Position numbers and translations under genes: made by a program. The notes under the pieces were generated by a model. It saw only the letters and a list, made by a program, of their open reading frames with translations, had not been told where the DNA came from and searched no databases. This document shows, piece by piece, positions 22,838 to 31,472 of a stretch of 64,000 nt of DNA. Positions within the stretch are counted from its first letter, which is position 1, and each line of letters begins with the position of its first letter. The DNA comes from Mycobacterium vicinigordonae (GTDB lineage Bacteria; Actinomycetota; Actinomycetes; Mycobacteriales; Mycobacteriaceae): NCBI RefSeq assembly GCF_013466425.1, contig NZ_CP059165.1, positions 3,596,001 through 3,660,000 on the forward strand, in the 5' to 3' direction.

Positions 22838-23530
22838 ATGACGACGATTAATATCGACACTCCCGCTGGGCCGATCGATGCGCTGCTCAATGTCCCCACC
22901 GGAACCGGGCCGTGGCCGGGGGTAGTGGTGGTCCACGACGCATTCGGCTACACGCCGGACAACGAGGCCGTGTCGCGGCGCATCGCCGCGGCGGGCTACA
23001 TCGCCTTGACACCGAACATGTACGCCCGCGGCGGACGGGCCCGCTGCATCACCCGGGTAATGCGCGAGTTGTTGACCCAACGGGGCCGTGCCCTTGACGA
23101 CATCCTGGCCACCCGGGACCATCTGCTCGGTATGTCCGAATGCTCCGGCCGGGTCGGAATCGCCGGATTCTGCATGGGCGGGCAGTTCGCGTTGATCATG
23201 TCGCCCAAGGGTTTCGGCGCCTCGGCGCCGTTCTACGGAGTGCCGCTGCCACGCCACCTCAGCGAGACGCTGGACGGCGCCTGCCCGATCGTGGCCAGCT
23301 TCGGCAACCGCGACCCGCTGGGCTTGGGGGCGGCAAACAAGCTGCGCAAGGTGACCGCGGCCAAGAACATCACCGCCGACATCAAGTCTTACCCCGGTGT
23401 TGGGCACAGCTTTGCCAACCAACTGCCAGGCCAGCCGCTGATGCGCATCGCCGGTTTCGGCTACGACGAAGCCGCGACCGAGGACGCTTGGCAGCGGATT
23501 TTCGCGTTCTTCGGCGAACACCTGAGCTAA
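22838..23530 (+). CDS. Dienelactone hydrolase family protein (Rv2054-like)
   Basis: 230 residues from the ATG at 22838 (MTTINIDTPAGPIDALL). An in-frame upstream start at 22742 would overlap the fxsA gene. Alpha/beta-hydrolase fold with the dienelactone-hydrolase triad: Cys112 in GIAGFCMGGQ, Asp158 in FGNRDPLG and His189 in GVGHSF. Oxyanion/early motif VVVHDAFGYTPDN at 31-43. The family hydrolyses dienelactones and related esters; the natural substrate is unknown. It is the first plus-strand gene after the fxsA-ppm1 unit and converges on the F420/PPOX gene with seven bases between the stops. Confidence 0.92.
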   Translation: MTTINIDTPAGPIDALLNVPTGTGPWPGVVVVHDAFGYTPDNEAVSRRIAAAGYIALTPNMYARGGRARCITRVMRELLTQRGRALDDILATRDHLLGMSECSGRVGIAGFCMGGQFALIMSPKGFGASAPFYGVPLPRHLSETLDGACPIVASFGNRDPLGLGAANKLRKVTAAKNITADIKSYPGVGHSFANQLPGQPLMRIAGFGYDEAATEDAWQRIFAFFGEHLS

Positions 23531-23537
23531 GCGCAGG

Positions 23538-23918
23538 TCAGGCGACTCTTAGTTCGAGGCCAACGTTGTTCTCCATGCCGCCGCGCAGCTTGCTGAACAG
23601 GTTGAAGACTTTGCCGACGATGCCGTAGCGCTTGCCGATCGCGTCGTAGACCGCGCCGGTGTATGACTCGTCGAGGATGGCCGCGGTGCCCTCGACGGCC
23701 TCGCTTTTGGGACGGCCGCGCATATCGCAAACAGCCAGCGTGACCCGGGGGGTATTGCGGATTCGCTTGACCTTCCACGAGTGCGCCTGGGTGATGACCA
23801 GCAGGCGGTCGCCGTCGGCCGCGGCCCACACCGGAACCGGTTTGGGCCGGCCGTCCTTGGTGAAGGTCGTCAGCAGGATGTATTGGGCTTTGGCCAGGTC
23901 GGCGAAGGTCGGCGTCAC
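23538..23918 (-). CDS. PPOX-class, probably F420-dependent, oxidoreductase (Rv2061c-like)
   Basis: 126 residues with the split-barrel flavin/deazaflavin-binding fold seen in PPOX-class proteins. Visible features are TTFTKDGRPKPVPVWAAADG, LLVITQAHSWKVKRIRNTPR and VTLAVCDMRGRPKS, typical of the Rv2061c/Rv1155 group that binds F420. Substrate unknown. In M. tuberculosis Rv2061c directly precedes cobN. Here a four-gene module lies between the two. Its start at 23918 faces the promoter and operator region of that module (about 100 bp shared). Confidence 0.85.
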   Translation of the reverse strand: MTPTFADLAKAQYILLTTFTKDGRPKPVPVWAAADGDRLLVITQAHSWKVKRIRNTPRVTLAVCDMRGRPKSEAVEGTAAILDESYTGAVYDAIGKRYGIVGKVFNLFSKLRGGMENNVGLELRVA

Positions 23919-23947
23919 GATGCCAACCTAACGCCTGCGAGCAGCCG

Positions 23948-23977
23948 TTGACATTTGTCGTGACGGACTGCGATAGT
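23948..23977 (+). promoter_or_regulatory. Candidate SigA-type promoter of the DUF1214-sulfotransferase operon
   Basis: A perfect TTGACA lies at 23948-23953. An 18-base gap separates it from GATAGT at 23972-23977, which matches TATAAT at four positions. Transcription would start near 23984, at the left edge of the inverted repeat at 23985-24011, so a repressor bound there would block initiation. Confidence 0.6.
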
Positions 23978-23984
23978 CGGCACG

Positions 23985-24011
23985 TTAAGTGAAAATAATG
24001 TTTTCAGTTAA
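23985..24011. promoter_or_regulatory. 27-bp inverted repeat, probable TetR-family operator
   Basis: Left arm TTAAGTGAAAA (23985-23995), spacer TAATG, right arm TTTTCAGTTAA (24001-24011). Ten of eleven arm positions are complementary. It sits between the promoter's expected start point and the first gene of the operon, whose third gene encodes a TetR-family regulator. This is the usual arrangement for autoregulation, but binding is inferred. The right arm runs into the AAGGAG ribosome binding site. Confidence 0.65.
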
Positions 24012-24023
24012 GGAGTGACCCCG

Positions 24024-25247
24024 TTGACGGAGGCGCCCAAGGCCATGGCGTGGTTGCCGTTCTCGATTGCACAGGCGGCTGACCAGCGGGATAGTGACGC
24101 CCCAGACCTGGGCCAGGCCTGGTCGCACCTGCTGGATCGTCTTAGTGACGCCCGGGCGGCGGTCGAAAGCGACCCGGCCAACCGCAATCGGACCGACCTG
24201 ACGGCCGGGCTGCGGCATCTGTTGGTCCTGCTGACCGCGGGCATCGACGAGGTGTTGCGATCCGACCCGGAACCAGTGCTGCGGGTCCAACCCACCAGCA
24301 CCGACGATGTGGTGACCTGGGGCATGGAATGCCCCGACTGTATCTACACCCGGGCCGTGTTACGCGGCGGCGAAAACTACCGCGTGTTCGGCAATCGCGG
24401 CACCGCACGCTACGTCGGCCTGCAGACCATGAATGGAATCGCGGCCACCGCAAACGCATTGGTCGACGAGCTCGATGCAGATGCCGACGGCAACTTCGAG
24501 GTCGTGCTGTCGGCTGACGAACGACCCGGCAACTGGATGCGCATCGAGGGCGACCACCCGACCTTCACAGTGCGGCACTTTTTCTATGACTGGGATACCG
24601 AGGTAGCGTCCGCGCTGCACATCGAGCGACTCGGCGACGCCGTTGTGGCGCAACGTGATTCGATCGACCCCGCCGATGCCCTGTCCCGGCAGATCGTTGC
24701 GCTGGGCGAATTCGTTCAGGACAACCTGCAGTTCTTCCTGCAATTCGGCGCCGCGGCACCGGCCAACGGCTTCCTGCCGGCGATCGATCGCAGCGACATG
24801 GGCGCAGCCGCGGAGAACCGGCCGGTGATCGGCCGCTGGGAGCTTGGGCCCGATCAGGCGCTGATCGTGGAAGTCGAACCGCCCGAAGGCATTTACTGGA
24901 GCTTCTCGATTGGCAATCCGTGGTGGGAGACCATCCATTACGGCCGTCATCAGTCCAGTCTGAACGCCCATCAAGCCGCGGTCGATTCCGACGGCAGGGT
25001 GCGGGTGGTGTTGTGCGCGGACGATCCGGGGGTGGCGAACTGGCTCGACACGGCCGGGCATAGCAACGGCCCGATCATTCTGCGTTGCGTGCGGACCAAA
25101 ACCGCACCGACGCCGACCGTGCGGGTGGTGCCTTTCGAGGATATTGCAGCCTCGCTGCCCCCCGATACCGCGCGGGTTACGCCGCCGCAGCGCGCCGCCG
25201 TCCTGGCCGCACGCCGTAATGCCGTGCGGGAAAGGTTCGGACGATGA
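24024..25247 (+). CDS. DUF1214-type conserved protein (Rv3531c-like)
   Basis: 407 residues from a TTG at 24024. The AAGGAG at 24010-24015 sits eight bases upstream of this TTG but overlaps the alternative GTG at 24015, so the TTG is preferred. The C-terminal third has the DUF1214 pattern: WSFSIGNPWWETIHYGRHQS, then DDPGVANWLDTAGHSNG and IILR. The N-terminal half is helical. The family has no firm enzymatic function. It overlaps the sulfotransferase gene by ATGA. Order and partners resemble the Rv3529c-Rv3531c group of M. tuberculosis (sulfotransferase, SDR, hypothetical) as I recall it, suggesting a related lipid or sterol-type pathway; this is inference. Confidence 0.8.
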   Translation: MTEAPKAMAWLPFSIAQAADQRDSDAPDLGQAWSHLLDRLSDARAAVESDPANRNRTDLTAGLRHLLVLLTAGIDEVLRSDPEPVLRVQPTSTDDVVTWGMECPDCIYTRAVLRGGENYRVFGNRGTARYVGLQTMNGIAATANALVDELDADADGNFEVVLSADERPGNWMRIEGDHPTFTVRHFFYDWDTEVASALHIERLGDAVVAQRDSIDPADALSRQIVALGEFVQDNLQFFLQFGAAAPANGFLPAIDRSDMGAAAENRPVIGRWELGPDQALIVEVEPPEGIYWSFSIGNPWWETIHYGRHQSSLNAHQAAVDSDGRVRVVLCADDPGVANWLDTAGHSNGPIILRCVRTKTAPTPTVRVVPFEDIAASLPPDTARVTPPQRAAVLAARRNAVRERFGR

Positions 25248-26389
25248 CGTTCAGCGCCGACAAGTTGGAAGCAGGGGCGCGTGCCGCCACCGGTCTTGAC
25301 GACTTCGGTTCGCCCTACTACCGGGAAGGGCTGGAGCGCATAGTCGACGCGCTCAACACCGAGGCCCACCTCAACGAGATCGGCGCAGTGATCCAACACG
25401 CCACCATCAGCAACGCGCTGATCCAACGACTCAAGGTCGAGCACACCTATGCCCAGCACCCGGAGATCGACGACGAGGTGGTCGCCGGCCCGGTGTTTGT
25501 GATCGGGTTGCCGCGCACCGGCACCACGGCGCTGAGCCAGCTGGTGGCCGCCGATCCACAGTTCAGGTCGCTGCGGATGTGGGAGTCGCAGGCTCCTACC
25601 CCACCACCGGAATCCGCAACGCAGCACAGTGATCCGCGCATCGGGCAGGCCGAGGCCGGGCTGAAGATGCTCGACGACATGTTTCCGCTGATGAAGACGC
25701 TGTACAACTCCGAGGCGCGGGCGCCAACGGAATGCCAGGATTTGATGGGCATGAGTTTCCGCACATTCCACTTCGACGGCGCGGTGCGCGCACCGGCGTA
25801 CCTGGCCTGGTTGATGGACTGCGACATGCGCGAGACCTACACGTTCCACCGTCGGGTGCTCAAGCTGCTGCAGTGGCACTGCCCACCGAACCTATGGCAT
25901 CTCAAGACACCCGTGCACATGTTTGCCCTCGATGCGCTCGTGCAGGCGTACCCGGATGCGAAATTCCTGTGGAGCCATCGCGATCCGGCCAAGGTGATGG
26001 GATCGGTGTGCAGCCTGATCCACTACGTCCGCAGCTGGAGTAGCGACCGCGACGATGCGCACGAATTGGGTGCCGAGCAGGTCGCGAGTTGGGCCGAAGC
26101 CGTGCGCCGGGCGATGGACTTCCGCCGTCGAGCTGGTGACGACCGGTTCGCCGACGTCTCGTTCGCCGATTTACAGGACGATCCGGTGCGCACGCTGCAA
26201 ACCAGTTACGAATCTTTGGGTTTGAGCTTCACCGACGAAACCCGGCGCTCAGTCGAGTCGTGGGCGCAGGACCACCAACCTGGTAGCCGTGGGTCACACG
26301 ACTACGACCTGGCCGACTATGGCCTGACCCCGGAGGGCGTCCGCGAGCGGTTCGCCGACTATCTGGCCACCTATGACGCCACCGCCTGA
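25244..26389 (+). CDS. Sulfotransferase family protein
   Basis: 381 residues; ATG overlaps the previous stop (ATGA). The 5'-phosphosulfate-binding P-loop is FVIGLPRTGTTALSQ at 85-99, after a helical N-terminal extension of about 80 residues. A second conserved region contains KTPVHMFALDALVQAYPDAK and WSHRDPAKVMGSVCS, which fits the 3'-phosphate-binding Arg/Ser region of PAPS-dependent sulfotransferases. The acceptor is unknown. M. tuberculosis Rv3529c is a family member of similar size. The gene overlaps the TetR regulator by 17 bases, tying the regulator to the operon. Confidence 0.88.
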   Translation: MTFSADKLEAGARAATGLDDFGSPYYREGLERIVDALNTEAHLNEIGAVIQHATISNALIQRLKVEHTYAQHPEIDDEVVAGPVFVIGLPRTGTTALSQLVAADPQFRSLRMWESQAPTPPPESATQHSDPRIGQAEAGLKMLDDMFPLMKTLYNSEARAPTECQDLMGMSFRTFHFDGAVRAPAYLAWLMDCDMRETYTFHRRVLKLLQWHCPPNLWHLKTPVHMFALDALVQAYPDAKFLWSHRDPAKVMGSVCSLIHYVRSWSSDRDDAHELGAEQVASWAEAVRRAMDFRRRAGDDRFADVSFADLQDDPVRTLQTSYESLGLSFTDETRRSVESWAQDHQPGSRGSHDYDLADYGLTPEGVRERFADYLATYDATA

Positions 26390-27029
26390 GTGCCCGCGCA
26401 CCCGACGGCGCGAAAAGCTGGCGCCGGACCCCGACGTCCGCCGTCAGATTGTGTCGGCGGCGTCGGAAGCTCTGCGGGAGGACGGCGTTCGCGGGTTGAG
26501 CATCGCCGCGGTACTGAACCGGGCCGGATTGGGCACGCGGGCGTTCTACCGGCACTTCGCGTCCAAAGACGAACTGGTGGCTGCGGTGTTCCTGGAGGCG
26601 TCGCGGGTCGAGAAGCGCCGGTTGCGTCGCCGGATGGCAGCTGCCGCAAACGATATCGAGGCGGTCGTGGCGTGGATCGACGGTCGGCTCGATTTGGCGT
26701 TCGACGCCGATGTGGGTTCTGATCTCCGCCGGCTGTCGATGGAGGCACAGTCGCAGACGTTGGCCTCCCCCGACCTGGTTCACCCGGCATACGCGGAGAT
26801 GCTCGAACCACTCACCGAGGCGCTGCGGCACGGACTGGCATCGGGGGCATTTCTGCACATCGATCCGGTGACCGACGCGCAATTCATCCACGGAGTGGTG
26901 TGGGCGGGTATCGATCAGCACTGGACGACGGGCCAGGACGACCGGCAGGAGGTGCGGCACAGCGTGCTGCGATTCTGTCTGAGTGCGTTGGGTGTGCCAC
27001 CGGGCGTGGTGGCGTGTGCGGAGAACTGA
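26373..27029 (+). CDS. TetR-family transcriptional regulator
   Basis: 218 residues. The helix-turn-helix spans about residues 42-67: LSIAAVLNRAGLGTRAFYRH followed by FASKDEL. A basic N-terminal arm (RTRRREK) precedes it. The C-terminal ligand-binding region is alanine- and leucine-rich with no recognisable subfamily signature. It probably controls its own operon through the inverted repeat at 23985-24011. A later in-frame start is possible because the ATG overlaps the upstream gene, but the residues before the DNA-binding domain are plausible. Confidence 0.92.
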   Translation: MTPPPECPRTRRREKLAPDPDVRRQIVSAASEALREDGVRGLSIAAVLNRAGLGTRAFYRHFASKDELVAAVFLEASRVEKRRLRRRMAAAANDIEAVVAWIDGRLDLAFDADVGSDLRRLSMEAQSQTLASPDLVHPAYAEMLEPLTEALRHGLASGAFLHIDPVTDAQFIHGVVWAGIDQHWTTGQDDRQEVRHSVLRFCLSALGVPPGVVACAEN

Positions 27030-27044
27030 TCAGGAAGGCTTTCG

Positions 27045-27848
27045 ATGGATTTGGGGTTTGCGGGTTCGACGGCGGTAGTCACCGGCGGCAGCAAGGGAAT
27101 GGGTCTGGCGATCGCCGAGACGCTGGGCTCCGAAGGGGCCAGCGTGGCTGTGATGGCCAGGGGCCGGGAAGCGCTGGACGCCGCGGTGGCGTCGGTGCGC
27201 GCTGCCGGCGCGCCGGATGCCGTGGGGATCAGCGTGGACATGAGCGACCCGGACTCGATCGCCGCAGGCTTTGCCGAAGTGAGGCAGCGGTGGGGCCGGC
27301 TCAACAGCCTGGTGCACACGATCGGGCCTGGTGACGGCTACTTCGAGCAGATGGACGACTCCGATTGGGATGAGGCGTTTTCGCTCGGCACCATGTCCGC
27401 GGTACGGTCCATCCGGACCGCTCTTCCGCTGCTGCGCACGGCCGACTGGGGCCGCATCGTGACGCTGGCGGCGCATTCGATTCAGCGTCAGAACCCACGC
27501 ATCGTCGCCTACACAGCCGCAAAGTCTGCCTTGGCAAGCATCACCAAGAATTTGTCTAAAAGCCTTGCTGGTGAGGGGATTATCGTCAACTGCGTCTGTC
27601 CGGGGACGATTGTGACGGCCAGCTTTACCGAAAACCTCAAAGACATCCTGGCCGCCGACGGTCTGGACGCCACCGACCCGCGTGACGTGATGACCTGGAT
27701 CGACAAGTACTTTCACCAGCCGTGCGACCTCGGTCGCGCGGGGCTGCCGGAGGAGGTCGCCTCGATCACCGCGTACCTGGCATCAAAACGCAACGGGTAT
27801 GTCACCGGCGCCACGGTCAACGTGGACGGCGGTTCGGACTTCATCTGA
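27045..27848 (+). CDS. Short-chain dehydrogenase/reductase
   Basis: 267 residues, classical SDR. The cofactor motif is TGGSKGMG (13-20). The catalytic residues are Ser145 (AAHSIQ), Tyr156 and Lys160 (YTAAK). The usual NNAG is replaced by HTIG near 91-94. The C-terminus has the common VNVDGGSDFI ending. It starts 15 bp after the TetR stop with GGAAGG nearby, so it is the last gene of the operator-controlled module. It converges on cobN with eight bases between the stops. The substrate is unknown. Confidence 0.9.
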   Translation: MDLGFAGSTAVVTGGSKGMGLAIAETLGSEGASVAVMARGREALDAAVASVRAAGAPDAVGISVDMSDPDSIAAGFAEVRQRWGRLNSLVHTIGPGDGYFEQMDDSDWDEAFSLGTMSAVRSIRTALPLLRTADWGRIVTLAAHSIQRQNPRIVAYTAAKSALASITKNLSKSLAGEGIIVNCVCPGTIVTASFTENLKDILAADGLDATDPRDVMTWIDKYFHQPCDLGRAGLPEEVASITAYLASKRNGYVTGATVNVDGGSDFI

Positions 27849-27856
27849 TGGGCGAC

Positions 27857-30800
27857 TTAACCTTCGAGTTCGCCTTCGGTTTCCAGCAACGTCTGACGTA
27901 GCCCGTCCAGAGTTTCCGGTTGAGGCTGCGCCCACATACCGCGGGTTGCGGCCTCCAGCAGCCGCTCGGCCATGCCGTGCAGTGCCCATGGGTTGGACTC
28001 TGTCATGAACTTGCGGTTCTCCGGGTCCAGCACATAGCGCTCGGTAAGTTGTTCGTACATCCAGTCCGCCATCACCCCGGCGGTGGCGTCATACCCGAAC
28101 AGATAGTCCACGGTGGCGGCCATCTCGAAGGCGCCCTTATAGCCGTGCCGGCGCATCGCAGCCATCCAGCGCGGATTGACCACGCGGGAACGGAACACCC
28201 GGGTGGTCTCCTCGGAAAGGGTGCGGGTGCGAATCGCGTCGGGCCGGGTGTTGTCGCCGATGTAGGCGGCCGGCGCCTGGCCGGTCAGCGCGCGCACGGT
28301 GGCGACCATGCCGCCGTGGTATTGGAAGTAGTCGTCGGAGTCGGCGATGTCGTGCTCGCGGGTATCGGTGTTCTTGGCGGCGACCGCGATCCGACGATAC
28401 TGGCGCTGCATGTCCTCGGCGGCTTCGCAACCATCCAGGTTTCGCCCGAAGGCGAATCCGCCCCACGCCGTGTACACCTGCGCGAGGTCGGCATCGTCGC
28501 GCCAGTTGCGACTGTCGATCAGCTGCAACAGCCCGGCACCGTAAGTGCCCGGCTTCGACCCGAATATCCGTGTGGTGGCACGTCTATGGTCGCCATGCTG
28601 AGCGAGGTCGGCCCGGGCGTGGGCCCGCACAAAGTTGTCCGCATCAGTTTCGTCGAGGTCGGCGACCAGGCGGACGGCGTCGTCGAGCATGGTCACGACA
28701 TGCGGGAAGGCGTCACGGAAGAAACCCGAGATCCGGACCGTCACGTCGATGCGCGGCCGACCGAGTTCGCCCAGCGGGATCGCCGTCAGGTCTACCACCC
28801 GCCGCGACGCATCGTCCCAGACCGGTCGTACGCCGAGCAGCGCCAGGACTTCTGCGATGTCGTCGCCTGAAGTGCGCATCGCCGAGGTGCCCCACACCGA
28901 CAGGCCCACCGATTGCGGCCAGCCGCCGCGGTCGGACCGGAACCGCGCTAGCAGCGAATCCGCAAGTGCCACACCAGCTTCCCAAGCAAGCCGGGATGGT
29001 ATTGCCTTGGGGTCTACCGAATAAAAGTTGCGCCCGGTGGGCAGCACGTTGACTAGGCCGCGCAGCGGCGAACCGGACGGACCGGACGGGATGAAGTGCC
29101 CGTCCAGTGCCCGCAGCACCTGCTCGATTTCGGCGGCGGTGCCGGCTAGGCGAGGCACCACCTCGGTGGCCGCGAAACGCAGCACCGCGGCCACGCCGGC
29201 ATTGTCGGTGACGTGCCCGACGGCGTGCGGATCCCAACCGGACTGCTGCAGTGCGGCGATCAATTCCCGGGCCGCCGCTTCGGCCACATCCACTGAGACA
29301 CGTTCGTCGGTGCCGTCCTCGGACAGGCCCAGCGCTTGGCGCAACCCGGGCAGAGCCTGTTCGCCGGCGAACAGCTGGCGGGCCCGCAAGATCGCCAACA
29401 CCAGGTCGAGTTCGACTTCGCCCGTTGGCTTTTGGCCGAGGATGTGGAGGCCGTCGCGGATCTGGACGTCCTTGATTTCACACAGCCAGCCGTCGACGTG
29501 CAGCAGCATGTCGTCGAAGCTGTCCTCTTCGGGCCGTTCGGTCAGACCCAGGTCGTGGTCCATCTTGGCGGCGCGGATCAACGTCCAGATCTGTTGACGG
29601 ATAGCGGGTAGCTTCCCTGGGTCCAGGGCGGCGACGTTGGCATGCTCGTCGAGCAGCTGCTCTAGCCGGGCGATGTCGCCGTAGGTTTCGGCGCGGGCCA
29701 TCGGCGGGATGAGATGGTCGACGAGCACCGCGTGTGCACGCCGTTTAGCTTGGGTGCCCTCGCCGGGATCGTTGACCAGGAACGGATAGATCAGCGGGAG
29801 GTTTCCCAGCGCGGCGTCGGAGCCACATGCCGCCGACATGCCGAGCGTCTTGCCGGGCAACCACTCCAGGTTTCCGTGCTTGCCCAGGTGCACGATCGCA
29901 TGCGCACCAAATCCGGCATCCAGCCAGCGGTAGGCGGCCAAGTAGTGGTGACTCGGCGGCAGGTCTGGGTCGTGGTAGATCGCGACTGGGTTCTCGCCGA
30001 AGCCGCGGGGCGGCTGGACCATCAGCACCACATTATCGGATTGAATTGCGGCGATGACGATTTCGCCGTCAGGGTTGCGGCTGCGGTCGACGAACAGCTC
30101 GCCCGGCGGTGGGCCCCAGTGGCGGGTGACCGCCTCGGTCAGTTCGTCCGGCAGGGTGGCGAACCAGTTGCGGTAGTCCTGCGCGGAAACCCGGATCGGG
30201 TTGTGTTCCAACTGAAGCTGGGTCAACCAATCGGGGTCCTGTCCCCCGCGTTCGATCAGCGCATGGATTAGCGCGTCACCATCACCAGCTGCCACACCCG
30301 GCAGATCGCCGATGCGGTAACCGCAGTCACCCATCGCGCGCAGCAAGGCCACCGCGCTGGCCGGGGTATCCAGACCGACCGCGTTGCCGATCCGGGCGTG
30401 CTTGGTGGGGTAGGCGGAGAACACCAGGGCCACCCGTTTGTCGGTGGGGGCGACGCGGCGCAGTTGAGCATGCCGGAGCGCCAGGCCCGCAACCCGGGCG
30501 CAGCGCTCCGAGTCGGCCACATACGAGATGAGACCGTCGTCGTCAATTTCCTTAAACGAGAACGGAACCGTAATGATGCGGCCGTCGAACTCGGGGACGG
30601 CGACCTGGGTAGCGACGTCCAGCGGAGACAATCCGTCGTCGTTGGCGGACCACTGCACACGGGGGCTGGTCAGGCACAACCCTTGCAATATCGGGATATC
30701 GAGTGCCGCAAGATGTTCCACGTTCCAGCCGTCGTCGTCGCCGCCGGCCGACGCGAGGGCCGGCTTGACTCCCCCAGCGGCCAGCACGCTGACCACCATG

Positions 30801-31432
30801 GCGTCGGCGGCGCCCAGGGTGTCCAACAGTTCGGCTTCCGCGGTACGCAGCGATGCGCAATACACGGGCAGCGCCCGCCCACCCGCTTCCTCGATGGCCC
30901 GGCATAGCGCCTGGACGTAGCCGGTGTTGCCGGCTAGCTGTTGGGCGCGGTAGTAAAGCACCGCGATAGTGGGACCCTCGGGGTCGCCAGCGTCCGGTCG
31001 CTCGAGGACCCCCCAGGTTGGCGTCGCCACCGGCGCGGTAAAGCCGAACCCCGTCATCAGCACGGTGTCTGACAGGAACGCGTACAGCTGAGCCAGGTTG
31101 TCTACGCCGCCGTGCGCCAGATAGACGTGTGTCTGCACCGCGATACCGGCGGTCACCGTCGAGCGACCGGTCAAGTCGGCGTCGGCGGCCTGCTCACCGC
31201 TGACCAGGACCGTTGGGACACCGCTAGCCAGCACCGTGTCGATGCCGTCTTCCCAGGCGCGGTAGCCGCCGAGGATGCGGACCACCACGATCGAGGCCTC
31301 GGCGAGCAGGTCGGACAGCTCGGAGCCCGCGAGGCGCGACGGGTTGGCCCACCGGTAATTCTTACCGGTCGAACGGGCGCTGATCAGGTCCGTATCGGAC
31401 GTCGAGAGCAGCAGGATGGTCGGCTCGGGCAT
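27857..31432 (-). CDS. cobN: Cobaltochelatase subunit CobN
   Basis: 1191 residues from the ATG at 31432 (MPEPTILLLSTSDTDLI), matching the size of M. tuberculosis CobN; a longer open frame upstream is spurious because it would cover the divergent SDR gene. CobN is the large subunit of the ATP-dependent aerobic cobaltochelatase that inserts cobalt into hydrogenobyrinic acid a,c-diamide. Visible family motifs are VRILGGYRAWEDGID, HLGKHGNLEWLPGKTLG, GGFAFGRN and AAMRRHGYKGAFEMA. CobS and CobT are not in the window. It is divergent from an SDR gene with only 40 bp between starts. Confidence 0.97.
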   Translation of the reverse strand: MPEPTILLLSTSDTDLISARSTGKNYRWANPSRLAGSELSDLLAEASIVVVRILGGYRAWEDGIDTVLASGVPTVLVSGEQAADADLTGRSTVTAGIAVQTHVYLAHGGVDNLAQLYAFLSDTVLMTGFGFTAPVATPTWGVLERPDAGDPEGPTIAVLYYRAQQLAGNTGYVQALCRAIEEAGGRALPVYCASLRTAEAELLDTLGAADAMVVSVLAAGGVKPALASAGGDDDGWNVEHLAALDIPILQGLCLTSPRVQWSANDDGLSPLDVATQVAVPEFDGRIITVPFSFKEIDDDGLISYVADSERCARVAGLALRHAQLRRVAPTDKRVALVFSAYPTKHARIGNAVGLDTPASAVALLRAMGDCGYRIGDLPGVAAGDGDALIHALIERGGQDPDWLTQLQLEHNPIRVSAQDYRNWFATLPDELTEAVTRHWGPPPGELFVDRSRNPDGEIVIAAIQSDNVVLMVQPPRGFGENPVAIYHDPDLPPSHHYLAAYRWLDAGFGAHAIVHLGKHGNLEWLPGKTLGMSAACGSDAALGNLPLIYPFLVNDPGEGTQAKRRAHAVLVDHLIPPMARAETYGDIARLEQLLDEHANVAALDPGKLPAIRQQIWTLIRAAKMDHDLGLTERPEEDSFDDMLLHVDGWLCEIKDVQIRDGLHILGQKPTGEVELDLVLAILRARQLFAGEQALPGLRQALGLSEDGTDERVSVDVAEAAARELIAALQQSGWDPHAVGHVTDNAGVAAVLRFAATEVVPRLAGTAAEIEQVLRALDGHFIPSGPSGSPLRGLVNVLPTGRNFYSVDPKAIPSRLAWEAGVALADSLLARFRSDRGGWPQSVGLSVWGTSAMRTSGDDIAEVLALLGVRPVWDDASRRVVDLTAIPLGELGRPRIDVTVRISGFFRDAFPHVVTMLDDAVRLVADLDETDADNFVRAHARADLAQHGDHRRATTRIFGSKPGTYGAGLLQLIDSRNWRDDADLAQVYTAWGGFAFGRNLDGCEAAEDMQRQYRRIAVAAKNTDTREHDIADSDDYFQYHGGMVATVRALTGQAPAAYIGDNTRPDAIRTRTLSEETTRVFRSRVVNPRWMAAMRRHGYKGAFEMAATVDYLFGYDATAGVMADWMYEQLTERYVLDPENRKFMTESNPWALHGMAERLLEAATRGMWAQPQPETLDGLRQTLLETEGELEG

Positions 31433-31443
31433 TTTCCATTCGT

Positions 31444-31465
31444 ACCTTATGCGGCGGCATAGGCT
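31444..31465. promoter_or_regulatory. Back-to-back -10 elements for cobN and the divergent SDR gene
   Basis: On the plus strand TAGGCT (31460-31465) is followed by seven bases and then the SDR ATG at 31473, which fits a leaderless transcript. On the minus strand TAAGGT (31449-31444) is followed by eleven bases and the cobN ATG, giving a leader of about five bases. Both fit the mycobacterial TAnnnT pattern. The -35 regions would lie inside or beyond the opposite promoter. No cobalamin riboswitch fits in this space. Confidence 0.45.
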
Positions 31466-31472
31466 ACGAGGC

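Noticed and set aside
23531..24023. Zinc-independent ribosomal protein cluster (rpmB2, rpmG1, rpsN2, rpsR2) at this site
   Set aside because: No ribosomal protein sequence is present; the space holds the F420/PPOX gene and an operator region.
31433..31472. Cobalamin riboswitch before cobN
   Set aside because: The gap is only 40 bp, too short for a B12 aptamer; none was recognised before the other cob genes.
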